NCBI GenBank assembly: GCA_036897095.1
Contig: JAYMSP010000028.1
Location: forward strand, 1-64,000
Source: Plantago elongata
Taxonomy: Eukaryota > Streptophyta > Magnoliopsida > Lamiales > Plantaginaceae
Length of the DNA: 64,000 nucleotides
Direction: 5' to 3'
This document shows, in pieces, positions 12,977-23,547 of this stretch. Numbering within the stretch: the stretch's first letter is position 1; each line of letters begins with the position of its first letter. Made by a program: the position numbers and the translations under genes. The notes beneath the pieces were generated by a model. The model saw nothing but the letters and a program-made list of their open reading frames with translations, made no database searches and was not told the DNA's origin.

Positions 12977-13078
12977 ATTTTACCAAAACTCAGAAGTTAA
13001 CGAGCATTTACTTGAATACACTGCATAATAAATCAAACTACATGAAAGGGTAGTAGTGAATAGTGATTAGTAGCACTA

Positions 13079-13173
13079 GCAGCGCCAACGAAGCGCAACT
13101 CAATCGAACGCTTCAACTCCAACCAATAGGTCAGAGTTCGAGTAATTCTTTAGCCGTTTAAAAAAAAAAAAAA
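13079..13173 (+). mobile_element. tRNA-derived SINE, 95 bp, with target-site duplication
   Basis: It has an A-box-like segment (GCGCAACTCAATCGAACGC) and a B-box-like segment (GGTCAGAGTTCGAGTAAT) at Pol III promoter spacing, and ends in a run of A. It is flanked by identical 7-bp AGCACTA at 13072-13078 and 13174-13180, read as a target-site duplication from LINE-mediated insertion. No coding capacity. The very short body suggests a minimal or internally deleted SINE. Confidence 0.65.
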
Positions 13174-13675
13174 AGCACTACAAGTATGAAGCAAAACATT
13201 CTAGTAGAAGTCTATCCTCATAAGAAAGATAAGATGACTTGTCCATCCTCTAATTCCGTTCCCATTTCCTACCAAAGGTGCTCTATCTCAACTTTGCCTC
13301 ACTACTGCCTGTCATGTTATTATCAAATCACAATCTCAGCCTTATCATACCTGGTCATGCGCGATACTTAGCAAAGAAAGCCAGCCTACGAGAGGGACGG
13401 ATTATCTTGCTATTATCCAAAAACATGCTCCCAGTGCAAAGAGTAGAAAGACATAATGGAATAATCAAATTTGGCATTAAGCAGACAGAAGAGTTTATCA
13501 TATTTACATTAGTCCACCAAGTAGCAATAGTTGCTGAAACATAAACACACATAGATGACTTTTATCATATTTACATTAATGCGCAAAGTGAAGTGAAGAA
13601 TCATGAGCATATTTTACAGAACACAGATGCACCAACATATCATCAAATTGAAATCCCAGAAGTAGAGCACAGAGA

Positions 13676-15694
13676 TCAATTAGCTTGATTATTTGGTTGC
13701 ACAGGATAACCATAGGTTGGAGTCAGGTGAATAGTAGCACATTTGCCTCTGAGGAACTCCGGAATACCAGGGAATGATTTTTGTCTTGGGCCATCAACCA
13801 ACTTCATTTCTGGTTGGTTCAGATAAGCATACCTGCTTTTTGTCCACCTACATGCAATACAAAAACATTGTGAATAAGGTTCATTTCATGACAATTCAAT
13901 GCCAGGGGAAACCTTGGCACAATTAGTTAATCCAATGGCATGTATAGGTCACAGGTTGGAGACTGGAAACAATATAGCTTGGGGTATACCAAGGTAGGCC
14001 ACATTCGATATAAGTTCACCCTCTCCCCCCAAAACGACAAAACCCACGACCAAGAGTATTAAGAGCATGGGATGGGAAACTTTTCTATTAGCAATGAGAA
14101 CCAATTGACAGGTTATGTATGCTTACCAGTCCCTTATCCCCACATTATTGTCCGAGACTTTGGTGTTGTTTCCTTTCTCCACGCTCTCAGTGTCATCCGC
14201 CAAGGATGCTTCAAATTTTAGAATATCAGCTTCCTGTACATAGAAATTTTAAGTTAGAAGTCAAATTCAGAATTTACAACTCAGGATGAGGCCTCAGAAA
14301 TCTATACACAAAGGTTCACCTGTAACTGCATCACATATTTAACGAGAAAGATCATCGCTAACATCGAACTAGAAGTGTCATATACCCAAAGAATTAGGGA
14401 AAAAAATATCTTTTGCACATAAAAGCATGGTTAAAATTTTGTAAATGGGTTCGCTGCCAAGAAATCTGAAGGCTGTTTATTCACTTTTCAGATAGAGAGC
14501 AGTTTGTCATGGCAGGATTCGTATAAAGGTAAGAGTAAGATATAATAAAAACTCCATAAGAAATACTCTATAAAGGAATAACTCCACATTGTCATATTCC
14601 ATTACTTTCTCCGGTCCCGTCTTAATTAATTATACCTCCATATAGTAATAAATGATATAATATTAAATAATATTTATCCATATATATGGTTTACATTATA
14701 AAATTTAAGATGTAAAATACTTATTTAAAGTTGTTTGTGACAGTAATTTGAACTTTCGAGTGCTAAACTTATCTTTTAGTTTTCGTGTAAATAGTTTTTC
14801 ATATAAATGTGAACCTTATTTTTTGACAAAAACACCTCTAACTTGTCAAGTTAGAATTTATTAATTTTATTCAATGAATATAATATTTAAGTTATGCATA
14901 TTACATTATCGTGGTGAATATAATTTTAGTACAAACCTCTACATAGGTATAAACTCTCTATATGAATTTTTTTCATGGTCCTGACAATATGACTGTATGG
15001 ATGTATGGAGTTTGTATGGATGTATGGAGTTTTTACTGTAATTATATTTGAATATTTGTCTTTACCAACATAGTACTATTTATTTTCTGGAGTAATTGCA
15101 ACACAAGATCTCAAGAGAAACATATTTAGAATTGAAGTGAAGGGAATATGATGATACTTTGGAATCTGGTAATTCCTCACACAATGGCCTTCAACCTCGG
15201 CAATATACCCAATTGAAAGTTTTCCAAAAACAGAAGCCTTTTCTATGTAAACAATCCAGTAAATACAAGAACAAGCCAGAGTTGCAGGGACATATGAACA
15301 GTCTGAATCTATTAATCCTTAAGCGATGGACAAGATAATATATAAAAAAACTGGCGTGAGTATGTCTTACACAAGATTATAATGAACTGATGATTCAATT
15401 TAAAACTTACTTTGCAAGAATTACATCTGCTTAGAACAAAATATATACTCAACTTACTGTGAGATTCCGAGCCCTGATACGAGCTGCTGCCTTCAAAGCA
15501 GCCTGAAGATGATCCTCTTCCACCATGCGCCTCTGCTTCCAATAATACGCAATCTCCTGCTTGGTCACACTCGATGCAACAGGTGACTTTACCATCCTAC
15601 TTCGAAAACTATGATACCTTGATGACAGAGGAGATGAAGGTTGTGACTTAATTTTCTTCACCTTACCTACTGAAGAATCCTTATCCATTTTCAA
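13676..15694 (-). CDS. Conserved small plant protein of unknown function, three exons, 171 aa
   Basis: Exons in transcript order are 15458-15694, 14127-14233 and 13676-13847, with GT-AG introns and consistent phase, giving 171 residues. The N-terminus is basic and serine-rich (DKDSSVGKVKKIKSQ). A helix around residues 44-79 contains TKQEIAYYWKQRRMVEEDH and ALKAAARIRARNL. The C-terminus is Pro/Gly-rich, around GPRQKSFPGIPEFLRG. I recall plant proteins with this layout but no assigned function and no named domain. No signal peptide or membrane segment is seen. The start could be Met1 or Met3. The second intron in transcript order is short (279 bp). The first is 1,224 bp and carries a MITE-like insertion. 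Confidence 0.75.
14544..15037. mobile_element. MITE-like TIR element inside an intron
   Basis: It lies in the first intron of the minus-strand gene 13676-15694. The left arm (AATAAAAACTCCATAAG ... GGTCCCGTCTTAATT) and the right arm (AATTTTTTTCATGGTCCTGAC ... GGAGTTTTTACT) are imperfect inverted repeats over roughly 100 bp. A GTATGGATGTATGGAGTTT unit is duplicated in tandem near 14995-15032. Boundaries are approximate and there is no coding capacity. Confidence 0.45.
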
Positions 15695-16777
15695 GATGTT
15701 AGGACCCTGGAATATTCAAGCATACACAAACAAACTATGAAACAAGGTTGATTCTGCTCGGCTATAGCTTGATAGCTTGTAAAAGCACAGGAAGAAAACA
15801 AACTAACAGTAATTAATTACAAAACAATCCAGCAAATAACAATTGACTAGGTATGGGTGCTTTAATAGAGTCTTTTGCAAAAGTATGATATAGTAGTATA
15901 TTAGCATTATGGTAGTTACAAAGCAACTCCCTGGCTTTATTGAAAGCAAGTTCCCATTAAAAAACTACTTCTGCACATTAATAATGAATATGGTGGTTAA
16001 GAAGCCAATTTGATCGGCTAACTTCTACTTAGGAAAAATTTAGTACTTTCCACTAGACTTGCATAAAGAAGCAACGACTAGCATTCATTAGACCCACCAA
16101 AAGAGTCGCTATCGTAATAATCAACATCAGATGCATAAAATATATGAATGTATTACGTATTCTCCAGTACATGATGGGCAACAAGTTGCAGTATATTATA
16201 TGAATGAATGAATGAATGTATAAAGTATGCTCCACTAGATGTTAAATGGAAATTGGGCAAAAAACAAATTGCAAATGAATCTAATCAGTTGATTATGATG
16301 AGAAGACAAACACCACTCAGCATAATAGCGTACGCAGATTCTTACCAAAATGGATATCAAATCTAGGCATCCAAAGACGTTACACATCCCAAGTTGCAAG
16401 CCAGAAATAACTTCAAAGACCATACCATCTTCAAGTCTGATCCTGCTATTCTTAACGAACGATAGTACCGAACTACCGAGACAGACAAATCACATATACT
16501 TTATATTATCCCTTACAGAAACAAGATCAAGCTCAAAGCATGAAGTGAAACTAATCAACACAACATTAATAAAGACAATAGCTTTTGCAATCAAGAATTA
16601 ATCAGATTCAGTAACGTAGCTTTTGCAATCGAGAATTTATCAGATTCAACGCCATAGTCACAAACTCAAATTCACAACAACTGTATATTGATCCAAACAA
16701 ATTTCGTGCACAACGAAAAATACACAATCATTTACAAAACCCATTTACCAACCAACAATCCCCACACCAAAATGAGC
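15695..16777. other. Intergenic region between two minus-strand genes
   Basis: About 1.1 kb holding the presumed promoter and leader of the gene ending at 15694 and the 3' region of the gene ending at 16778. There is a short ATGA tetranucleotide run near 16199-16216. Nothing else is recognised. Confidence 0.4.
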
Positions 16778-17203
16778 TCAGGTCTGACTAGAAACCGCAA
16801 TCGCTTTGTTCTTGAACCGGTACCTAGGGTTTCTAGGCACAACTTGGCTCGGACCAAACCCAAACTGTCCAATTCCGTCAGTCAACGGCGGGCCATCGTC
16901 GTAGATATACCCGATGAGTTTCCCACAGGAGTTGCACTTGATCTTGACCCGTTTGCGCTGGACACCCCAGTAATTGAGTGTCTCGAAAAAAGGTCGGATT
17001 TTGTCCTCTTTCTCGAATCGGAATTTGGAGGCGTCAACGGTGGAGAAGGAGACGGTGTTCTTGTTGCCGGCCTCGAAGTAGAAGTCTGGAGGGAAGAGAT
17101 GGGTGCCGTAAAGGTTGAGATTTGCTCCGCATTCTCTGCAGCTGTAAATCGACGCCATTGAAGAGTTGTCTTCGATTTCAGTTTCAAAGGTTTTCCTTGC
17201 CAT
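16778..17203 (-). CDS. At4g08330-like zinc-ribbon protein, 141 aa
   Basis: A single-exon frame of 141 residues resembling the plant family annotated as uncharacterized At4g08330-like protein. Two CxxC pairs (C22/C25 in SCRECGANL and C90/C93 in KCNSCGKLIG) are spaced like a split zinc ribbon. Between them lie NTVSFSTVDASKFRF and a WG(V/L)xRxRxKIxC stretch typical of the family. I chose the Met at 17203 (MARKTFETE). An alternative in-frame Met at 17158 (MASIYSC) would remove 15 residues and leave the zinc ligands intact. No transit peptide is obvious. The molecular function is unknown. Confidence 0.75.
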   Translation of the reverse strand: MARKTFETEIEDNSSMASIYSCRECGANLNLYGTHLFPPDFYFEAGNKNTVSFSTVDASKFRFEKEDKIRPFFETLNYWGVQRKRVKIKCNSCGKLIGYIYDDGPPLTDGIGQFGFGPSQVVPRNPRYRFKNKAIAVSSQT

Positions 17204-18300
17204 TTGAGAGAAAATGTAATGAGGAGGAAATTGAAAAGAACCTACCGCCTGGCCGGTTGCAAACTGCCGCCCTAAATAAATAAATAAATTTCTCCCAAAT
17301 ACAACTTTCTTTTCAACTAAATTTTCACCTAAAATAACATACGAATTTAATTTACGGAGCTCTTTTAGAATAGTTGGAGTATAATGGACGTTTAATAAAT
17401 ACACCAATGTTTAAAAATAAATATATAATAATATTTATAGTTAAATGACAATTACAAATTAACATCATGTGCAAATCTTTCCCACGATATATAAAAAATT
17501 TCCTACAAATTAATGTCTACATATTCAATTTCAAATATATCTTCAAATTAAATACTAAATGTAGTATATTTAATAATCAAAATAAATTTACAATTAATTA
17601 ATTAGATTATGTTTAGATTTGATTACGTTAGAATAGTGAATAAAATAAGATTAAAATAAAATTATGCAAGTATCATCAAAATAATAAAGCATCATTCAGT
17701 CAAGTTATCTTTTTTTAAATTTATTTTGATCTATTTCCAAGAATCTTTTTTTTAATTTTACAAGCATTATTATCCCAATTTTACAAGCATCATTCTTCTA
17801 ATTTTGCAAAGCATCTTTATTTTAATTTTCAAACTTTTTCTATAAAATTTTAATCGTTTATTATTATCTCCAAGCATCTTTCAATTTAATTACAATTATC
17901 TTTTAACATTATATTACAAGCATCATCAATAGGAAACAAGCATACTACAAGAATCACTCAACATTACATTACAACATCGTATAATTCAAATCATCAAATG
18001 AGAAACAAACATTATATTAGTACTACAATCATTATTTAGCAATCATCTGGTATGGTATACATAATTTAACACTAAATTATAAGCATCATATAATATAATC
18101 ATGCAAAACGAAACAAGCATCATACTAATTAGTAAAAAAATCTGACAATGAAAGATTTAGGAACCTAGAAGGTTAATTATTTTGATAATGATGTGTGTAT
18201 CAATTAGCAGATGCTTGTTTAATTTGATGAATTTTATCAATTCTAATTTATAATTATCTTTTAAATTAAATACACGATGTTAATCGGCCTTTCTAATAAA
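17204..18300. other. AT-rich gene-free stretch with a decayed ACAAGCATCAT-type repeat
   Basis: From about 17640 to 18130 the + strand repeatedly carries variants of ACAAGCATCAT and TACAAGCATC, separated by T-rich or A-rich spacers, at irregular distance. It looks like an eroded tandem array or low-complexity filler. No coding potential and no termini of a known element. Confidence 0.4.
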
Positions 18301-18313
18301 TAATCTCTCCAAA

Positions 18314-19031
18314 AGTTTAGGGCTTAACTTCATAAATTCAGATTTTTACTTGACATGCACAAGATGAATCCTTCTTCTTTTGCTCAGATTTTCTTCAGTT
18401 TCAATAGTAATTCCAGTTCTCAAATCAATTTTGATGTTGTTACCTGGATCATATATATAGCAAGCTAGGAACAAGTTTCTTTTTGAAAACAAAGAGATTT
18501 GTAGTACTAAGCTTTACAGGCTTTTTGTTTCTACTAAAAAAGATCTCAATATTCTTTTCCCTGAAGCCGTTTTACCTATTAAAAATGTTCCTTGCAAATG
18601 GAAACTTCCATCTAAGGGAGTAGTTTGCATTAATTCCGATTCCAAATATTCTTATGAATGTCTAAACAGGAAGCTCCAACCAACATGGAGACACAACAAC
18701 CTGGTGAAGGAAATTAGTAAGAAGCTAGAAAGGGATGGGAACAAGAATGTGCAGTGGGCGTTCAAGGAAGCTAATGGCAGTGCAGATCTTTTGTCCAAAA
18801 TCGAAAGTGGTTATCATTTTGATGATTTTGAAACTTTTTCGTCTCATCCCTCAAACATTGTTAGTTTAAGAAGTAATCTTAGGATTTGGGATATTTGCCC
18901 GAGTTGGCTTAATCAGTATATTTTGCATGAACAAAATAGAATCTCATTTTGTAAAGTCCCTTTGCGGAATGATAACTCTATTGTGTAATCGTATTTAGTC
19001 GGTAATGAAGTTTAGTTATTTAAAAAAAGAA
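18314..19031 (+). mobile_element. 5'-truncated LINE with RNase H-like C-terminal fragment
   Basis: The open frame at 18704-18988 (94 aa) resembles the end of the RNase H (RVT_3-type) domain of plant LINEs: WAFKEANGSADLLSKI corresponds to the (W/Y)(F)xREANxxAD(xL)AK motif, followed by the usual FSSHPSNI-like tail. Upstream, near 18595-18635, WKLPSKGVVCINSD matches the start of the same domain, so the middle appears to be missing or frame-shifted. The unit ends in an A-rich tail. The 12-mer AATCTCTCCAAA occurs at 18302-18313 and again at 19032-19043, read as a target-site duplication. The insertion is therefore about 715 bp, dead on arrival. Confidence 0.65.
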
Positions 19032-19043
19032 AATCTCTCCAAA

Positions 19044-20270
19044 GTTCTATTACTTCTCTTTAGAGCCTGGTTTCTCAATTTCAGTCTTCAAAAAATTCTG
19101 TTTGGACTACGGTTCAGTTTTCGTTTCAATACATTTTGGAAAAGTAGCTGGCATGTGTTAATTTCATTCTTGCCATGTTAGATTTAGTCGCTTATTAATT
19201 TTTTTGGGCCACATTATCCTCTAGATGGACTCGAACTAGAACAGTAGAATGCTTCTCTCATTAACGCCTCTCTCCTCCTCGTGGTGGAGCCTCTACGGGT
19301 TTTGGTTATTGGTTTAATGATTAACATACATTCATCTAATTAAATGTCATTTGAGGACTAATTTAACTTTAAAACTATTATAAATGAATTCCCGTTAAAA
19401 AAATATTTATCATATTGATATGAAAACGTTCTCATTCATTTAAACTATTTTAAAGTTTAGCGATATAAAAATTGTTCATCCTCAAATTATGGAACCTCCC
19501 GACCGTACATTATTCGGAATTTCCGACCAACCAGACCCATAAATTCTAATTGTCTCGCATATAAATGCACTTTGTCACTAATCGACGATGAAGATTTGAT
19601 TTATTAATCCCGACAATTATTCTTGCAATAGTTTTTAGATGTTACGAATTTTTAATTTATTATACACTACATCCTAAAATTGATTTAAGAAGTAATTAAC
19701 TTCCAATTTATCGGAGATGACAAACTTACTAGAATAAAAGTTAGATTAAAGTATTATTGAGCATTTTAAAATGGCACCGACATCTCTATCACTTGGATCT
19801 AAGGGGACAAACATGGAATGAGAATCTTTAACCCATGCCTAGAATGTGGCCTTGGTTAACTTTTTGTCTCTTGACAAGAAGGAATTTTCATTGCGCAATA
19901 CTCCAAGTTTCACCACGTTACAACTTTAGGTTAAAAATTCAGAGCATTATTCACATTGCTTAGCCAATATTTAAAGTTCGGAGACTATATTATATATCTA
20001 TAAGGTACTATATGTCTATATTTACTTTTTCAAAATTTAGAGAGTCGAACGTCCATTCTAACTCAGCCCTCTCGATCATTCGTAATAATATGAGATGGCC
20101 CTAAAATGAAGTTTTTATGAGGCACAAGCACAGAATTCACCTGACCAGACCTGACAGTCTGTTTCCCACTGAAGTTGAGCCATTGAATGGAATTGTTGAG
20201 CAACGCGTTTTACTACTGCTACTACTAGTCCACCTAATGCTTTTATTACCACCAACCAGTGTAACCCAAT
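19044..20270. other. Intergenic region upstream of the snakin gene
   Basis: About 1.2 kb without a credible gene on either strand and without clear repeats. It contains the presumed promoter of the plus-strand snakin gene at its right end. Confidence 0.4.
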
Positions 20271-20272
20271 AT

Positions 20273-20283
20273 AGTATATATGT
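20273..20283 (+). promoter_or_regulatory. Probable TATA box of the snakin gene
   Basis: AGTATATATGT lies about 85 bp upstream of the snakin start codon. This is a plausible distance for a core promoter giving a 5' leader of about 50 nt. No experimental support. Confidence 0.4.
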
Positions 20284-20365
20284 ACACCCTCCATTCTGCT
20301 CACTCACTCAACAAAACATTACTATCAATAGCAAAACAAACTACTACTCACTGCTCCTATTCAAG

Positions 20366-20914
20366 ATGAAGAGTTCCCAAGCAACTTGCCTTCTTGTGTC
20401 CCTTTTGCTTACCTCTTTACTGCTCCAAACCACAATGGCAGGTTCCAGTAAGTCTTGCATAGTTGCATGTCTTCTTTAATCAACAGATTCATGTTTTTCT
20501 TGTAACAGGTCTATCCACCTTTACACTTAAATTCGTTTCGATGTCGCTTAAGTGACTCAAACGAAACCAGTTTTATGATTGTTAAGTGTAATAATACTAA
20601 TGAGATCCTGCATTGTTGGGGTGCCACCTTAATTGGCCAAAACTTGGTTTAAAAACATCTATTTTAACATGGTTTTCATGATTTTAATCGGTTGTCAAAC
20701 AGTAATAGTTTTGTTTTGGTGTTGAGCAGGCTTCTGCGACAATAAATGCGCTTCTAGGTGTTCAAAGGCAGGGATTCAGGACAGATGCTTGAAATACTGC
20801 GGAATCTGCTGTGAAGACTGCAAATGTGTGCCATCTGGAACTTATGGAAACAAGCACGAATGCCCTTGTTACAGAGACAAGATGAACTCTAAGGGCAAGC
20901 CTAAATGCCCTTAA
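20366..20914 (+). CDS. SN1: Snakin-1-like GASA antimicrobial peptide, two exons, 88 aa
   Basis: Exons 20366-20447 and 20730-20914, GT-AG intron, 88 residues, the same length as potato snakin-1 as I recall it. The N-terminus is a signal peptide (hydrophobic [13 protein letters not shown]), probably cleaved near Ala-Gly. The mature part carries all 12 cysteines of the GASA domain, including CxxxCxxxCS at the start, [15 protein letters not shown] in the middle, and a C-terminus ending KCP. Snakins are secreted, disulfide-bonded cationic peptides active against bacteria and fungi and are often hormone-responsive. The mature sequence is very close to snakin-1 as I remember it. The intron falls just after the signal peptide. 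Apparently intact. Confidence 0.93.
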
Positions 20915-21651
20915 AACCAGCAAATATATAGCTGATCATATATGGACTGGCTTTCAATCCACAATCATAGATTTAAATAACTGTACATGATGTTAATCCA
21001 TGTGCATCTTTTGGTTTTGTTTGGTTTGGCTTGTACCTATCAGAATATCAGCATAATCTTTATGATGTGCTTTGGTTTGGTTATGAGTGTATTTTTGCTG
21101 TGTTTTTGTTAATTTAGTCATCTTCTCAGAGTAGACATTTAATTTTTGAACTCCTTTTTCTGAACCTAGTACAGAAATACTAGTGATTGAGACAGGGAAA
21201 TAATTACCTAAACGATACTGTCCAAAGGTGATAGAACATCATGCATGTGCATGTACTAAGGAGGAAGAAGAAAGTAAATGCTTGAATCTTGATGAATTAC
21301 AAGGGGTAAAATCCGAACTCGAAAATCTTGATACGTCGTTTTGGGTACTCTACGGTCGTTCAGTTTCTGTAGTGAACAACTAGAATGCCTCTGATGAACA
21401 ATTTTCAAGTACTTGTACAGTAGATTAGCTGTTCAGTTCTATTCAGAAAATATGGCATGTACAATCCTGGCAATAAGATACAACTGTTGCTAGTGATATA
21501 CAGGAATAAGACCACTATGTATGCTTGTACTGTTGTACACCATATAGTACATAGACTTGATTACATTCTAACCATATCTGCAAGGACCAGCCTCAATTGA
21601 AGTGGTATCCATGTGACAGAGGAGTTTTTCTTGTTGGATCATTGTACAGGC

Positions 21652-23547
21652 TCAAGTTCTCACGTAAGCAAATAGATCGTGCTGCATTTTACCCCTGAAA
21701 ATAAGATATATTAGAAATGCAACGTACGCTATTGCCACAAAGCAGCTTAGAATTCCATATAACCATCCATTCACTTCTGATCTGAAGAAGTCCACCAAAA
21801 CGTATCCGTTGATCAGTATTACCAGCAAAGCCACAGCCCATGAAAGCCTCTGCACGTTACGGATATTAAAAAGCAGTGCCAGAAATTTCATTTCGTCTAA
21901 AGGATAACAAGCAATAAAGACAATCACCTCAACAGAAGTTCCGATTTTGAAGCTACCCATAATCTGCTCATTTGCAACCAAATGGAGAAGTGGAACTACT
22001 GCGAATGGAATTTGCATTGCCTGGAGCACGTTAAGCCATTCGTTAAGAACATCAAGCAGTTCCTCTGACTGCTGGAAAACAATGGCCACGATTATAGTTG
22101 GCAGAATGGCAAAACTTCGCGTGATCAATGATCTTAACCATTTCTTGATCTGAAGATTAAGGAAACCGCCCATAATAAACTGTCCGGCGTACGTGCCTGT
22201 AATGGTGCTACTCTGTCCAGCTGCGAGGAGACCAACTCCCCATATGTAGAGAATAGGCAGTGATCCACCACCATATCTCTCTTGAAGATACTCTCCCGCG
22301 TTTACTAAACCTATAACATTGGCTTGTTTAGTCCCATAGAATCCCTTTGCGAAAACAGTTGTGACAAACAGGTTGATTAGAAACGAAACGAAAACAGCTG
22401 TAAAGGATTCGATTGTGTAGTAATTGAGGGCTTCTTGAACCCTGCCTTTCTTTTTCAGGTCAATCTTTCGGGACTGTACTAGAGCTGAGTAAAGGAAAAC
22501 GTTGTATGGAGTTATTACACAACCAACAACTCCAACAGCTGTCTGAACTGTCCTAGATGAAAGCTTAGGAACCAGAATTCCTGCACCAAATAACCTCAAA
22601 TTAACCACGGAAACGAAGATTTTGCAAGTTAAAAAGTTCTGGAGACTCAAAAGCATAATAATGTCTTGCCTTCCATAAGTTCCTTGCCACTTGGTTCTGC
22701 TTCAACAAACATCCATGCAAATGATAGTGCCATAGTTGTGATAAGAACTGCGAAAAAGGCCTCAAGTTTTCTGACTCCATAGTTCTCGAGACATAAGAAG
22801 ATGATACTGTTTCAGGACAGCACCATATCTGTTAGATATAAAGAATGTTTGAGTACCTTAGTTGGACAATTAAAACAACACCATATCTTATATCAGTCAC
22901 CTTATCGAGTCGTTTTGCTACACAAGTACTCAAGAAAAATATATCAAAACATGACAAAACCAAAAGAAGAAAACTGACCAATCACAGGCCGTGATAAGTA
23001 CACCAGCCCAAATTGGCAGAACCCCATTGCTGAGAATCTTAATAGCAATGGCACTGCCAATTACCTCCTGAATATCCGCCCCAATCAGGGCCACCTCGGC
23101 CATGAACCACAGAAGAATCCCAGCCCAATACGGGTACTCCTCCCTACATATCTCCGCCAGGTGCCTGCCCGTGGCAACACCCAATCTCAATGACAGCAAC
23201 TGTATCAGAAGGCCCATGAGCGTCGACCACATGAGGAGCCATAGCAAGGAGTAGCCTGCAATAGCCCCTGACTGGAGATCACCCTCCAAATTGCCCGGAT
23301 CAAGAAATGCAACGCTCATTAAGAATCCAGGACCTGTGAATCTCCAGAGCTTCTTCCATGAAAACGGTGGAACAGCTAGTCCAGGGGAGTCTGAAGAGGC
23401 TTCAATTTCTACAGAATGGAGGAGGATTTTGTTTTCGGGAGATTGAGGAGAAGAGGGGGACTTCGGTGTAGGGTTGGAGGAAGTTGGTAAGAGGGGGCTC
23501 GAATCTGCATGGCGGTGATGGTTAATTGGTCTCGGAGACGATGTCAT
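21652..23547 (-). CDS. NRAMP-family metal transporter with altered TM6 metal site, four exons, 518 aa
   Basis: Exons in transcript order are 22979-23547, 22670-22806, 21928-22580 and 21652-21849 (518 residues). Plant NRAMP2-type transporters are proton-coupled divalent-metal carriers (Mn, Fe) of endomembranes. TM1 keeps the metal-binding DPGN motif ([18 protein letters not shown]) and the consensus transport motif [13 protein letters not shown] is intact. In TM6, however, the family motif [11 protein letters not shown] reads [11 protein letters not shown]: the metal-coordinating Met is Thr259, the neighbouring His is Tyr261 and the His four residues on is Tyr266. Intron 2 uses a GC donor (22669-22668). 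The last intron (21850-21927, 78 nt) has no in-frame stop. It is a tandem partner of the canonical gene at 24539-28180, with the same exon phases and exon 2 and 3 lengths. It is probably expressed protein-coding DNA rather than a pseudogene, since the frame is clean throughout. Confidence 0.9.

Larger units (their letters stand above)
8868..13060. other. Large AT-rich intergenic region with small repeats
   Basis: About 4 kb upstream of the DUF620 gene with no credible gene on either strand. It contains a TIR element at 10404, a tandem duplication at 11350, a probable Stowaway-like remnant (11336-11663) and a short MITE at 12890, each listed separately. The remainder shows nothing I recognise. 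Confidence 0.5.

Noticed and set aside
13186-13544. Overlapping small open frames next to the SINE
   Set aside because: No conserved motifs, low complexity in places and no supporting splice structure.
16688-17161. 157-aa plus-strand open frame opposite the zinc-ribbon gene
   Set aside because: It has no family resemblance, while the minus strand encodes a conserved protein with paired CxxC motifs.
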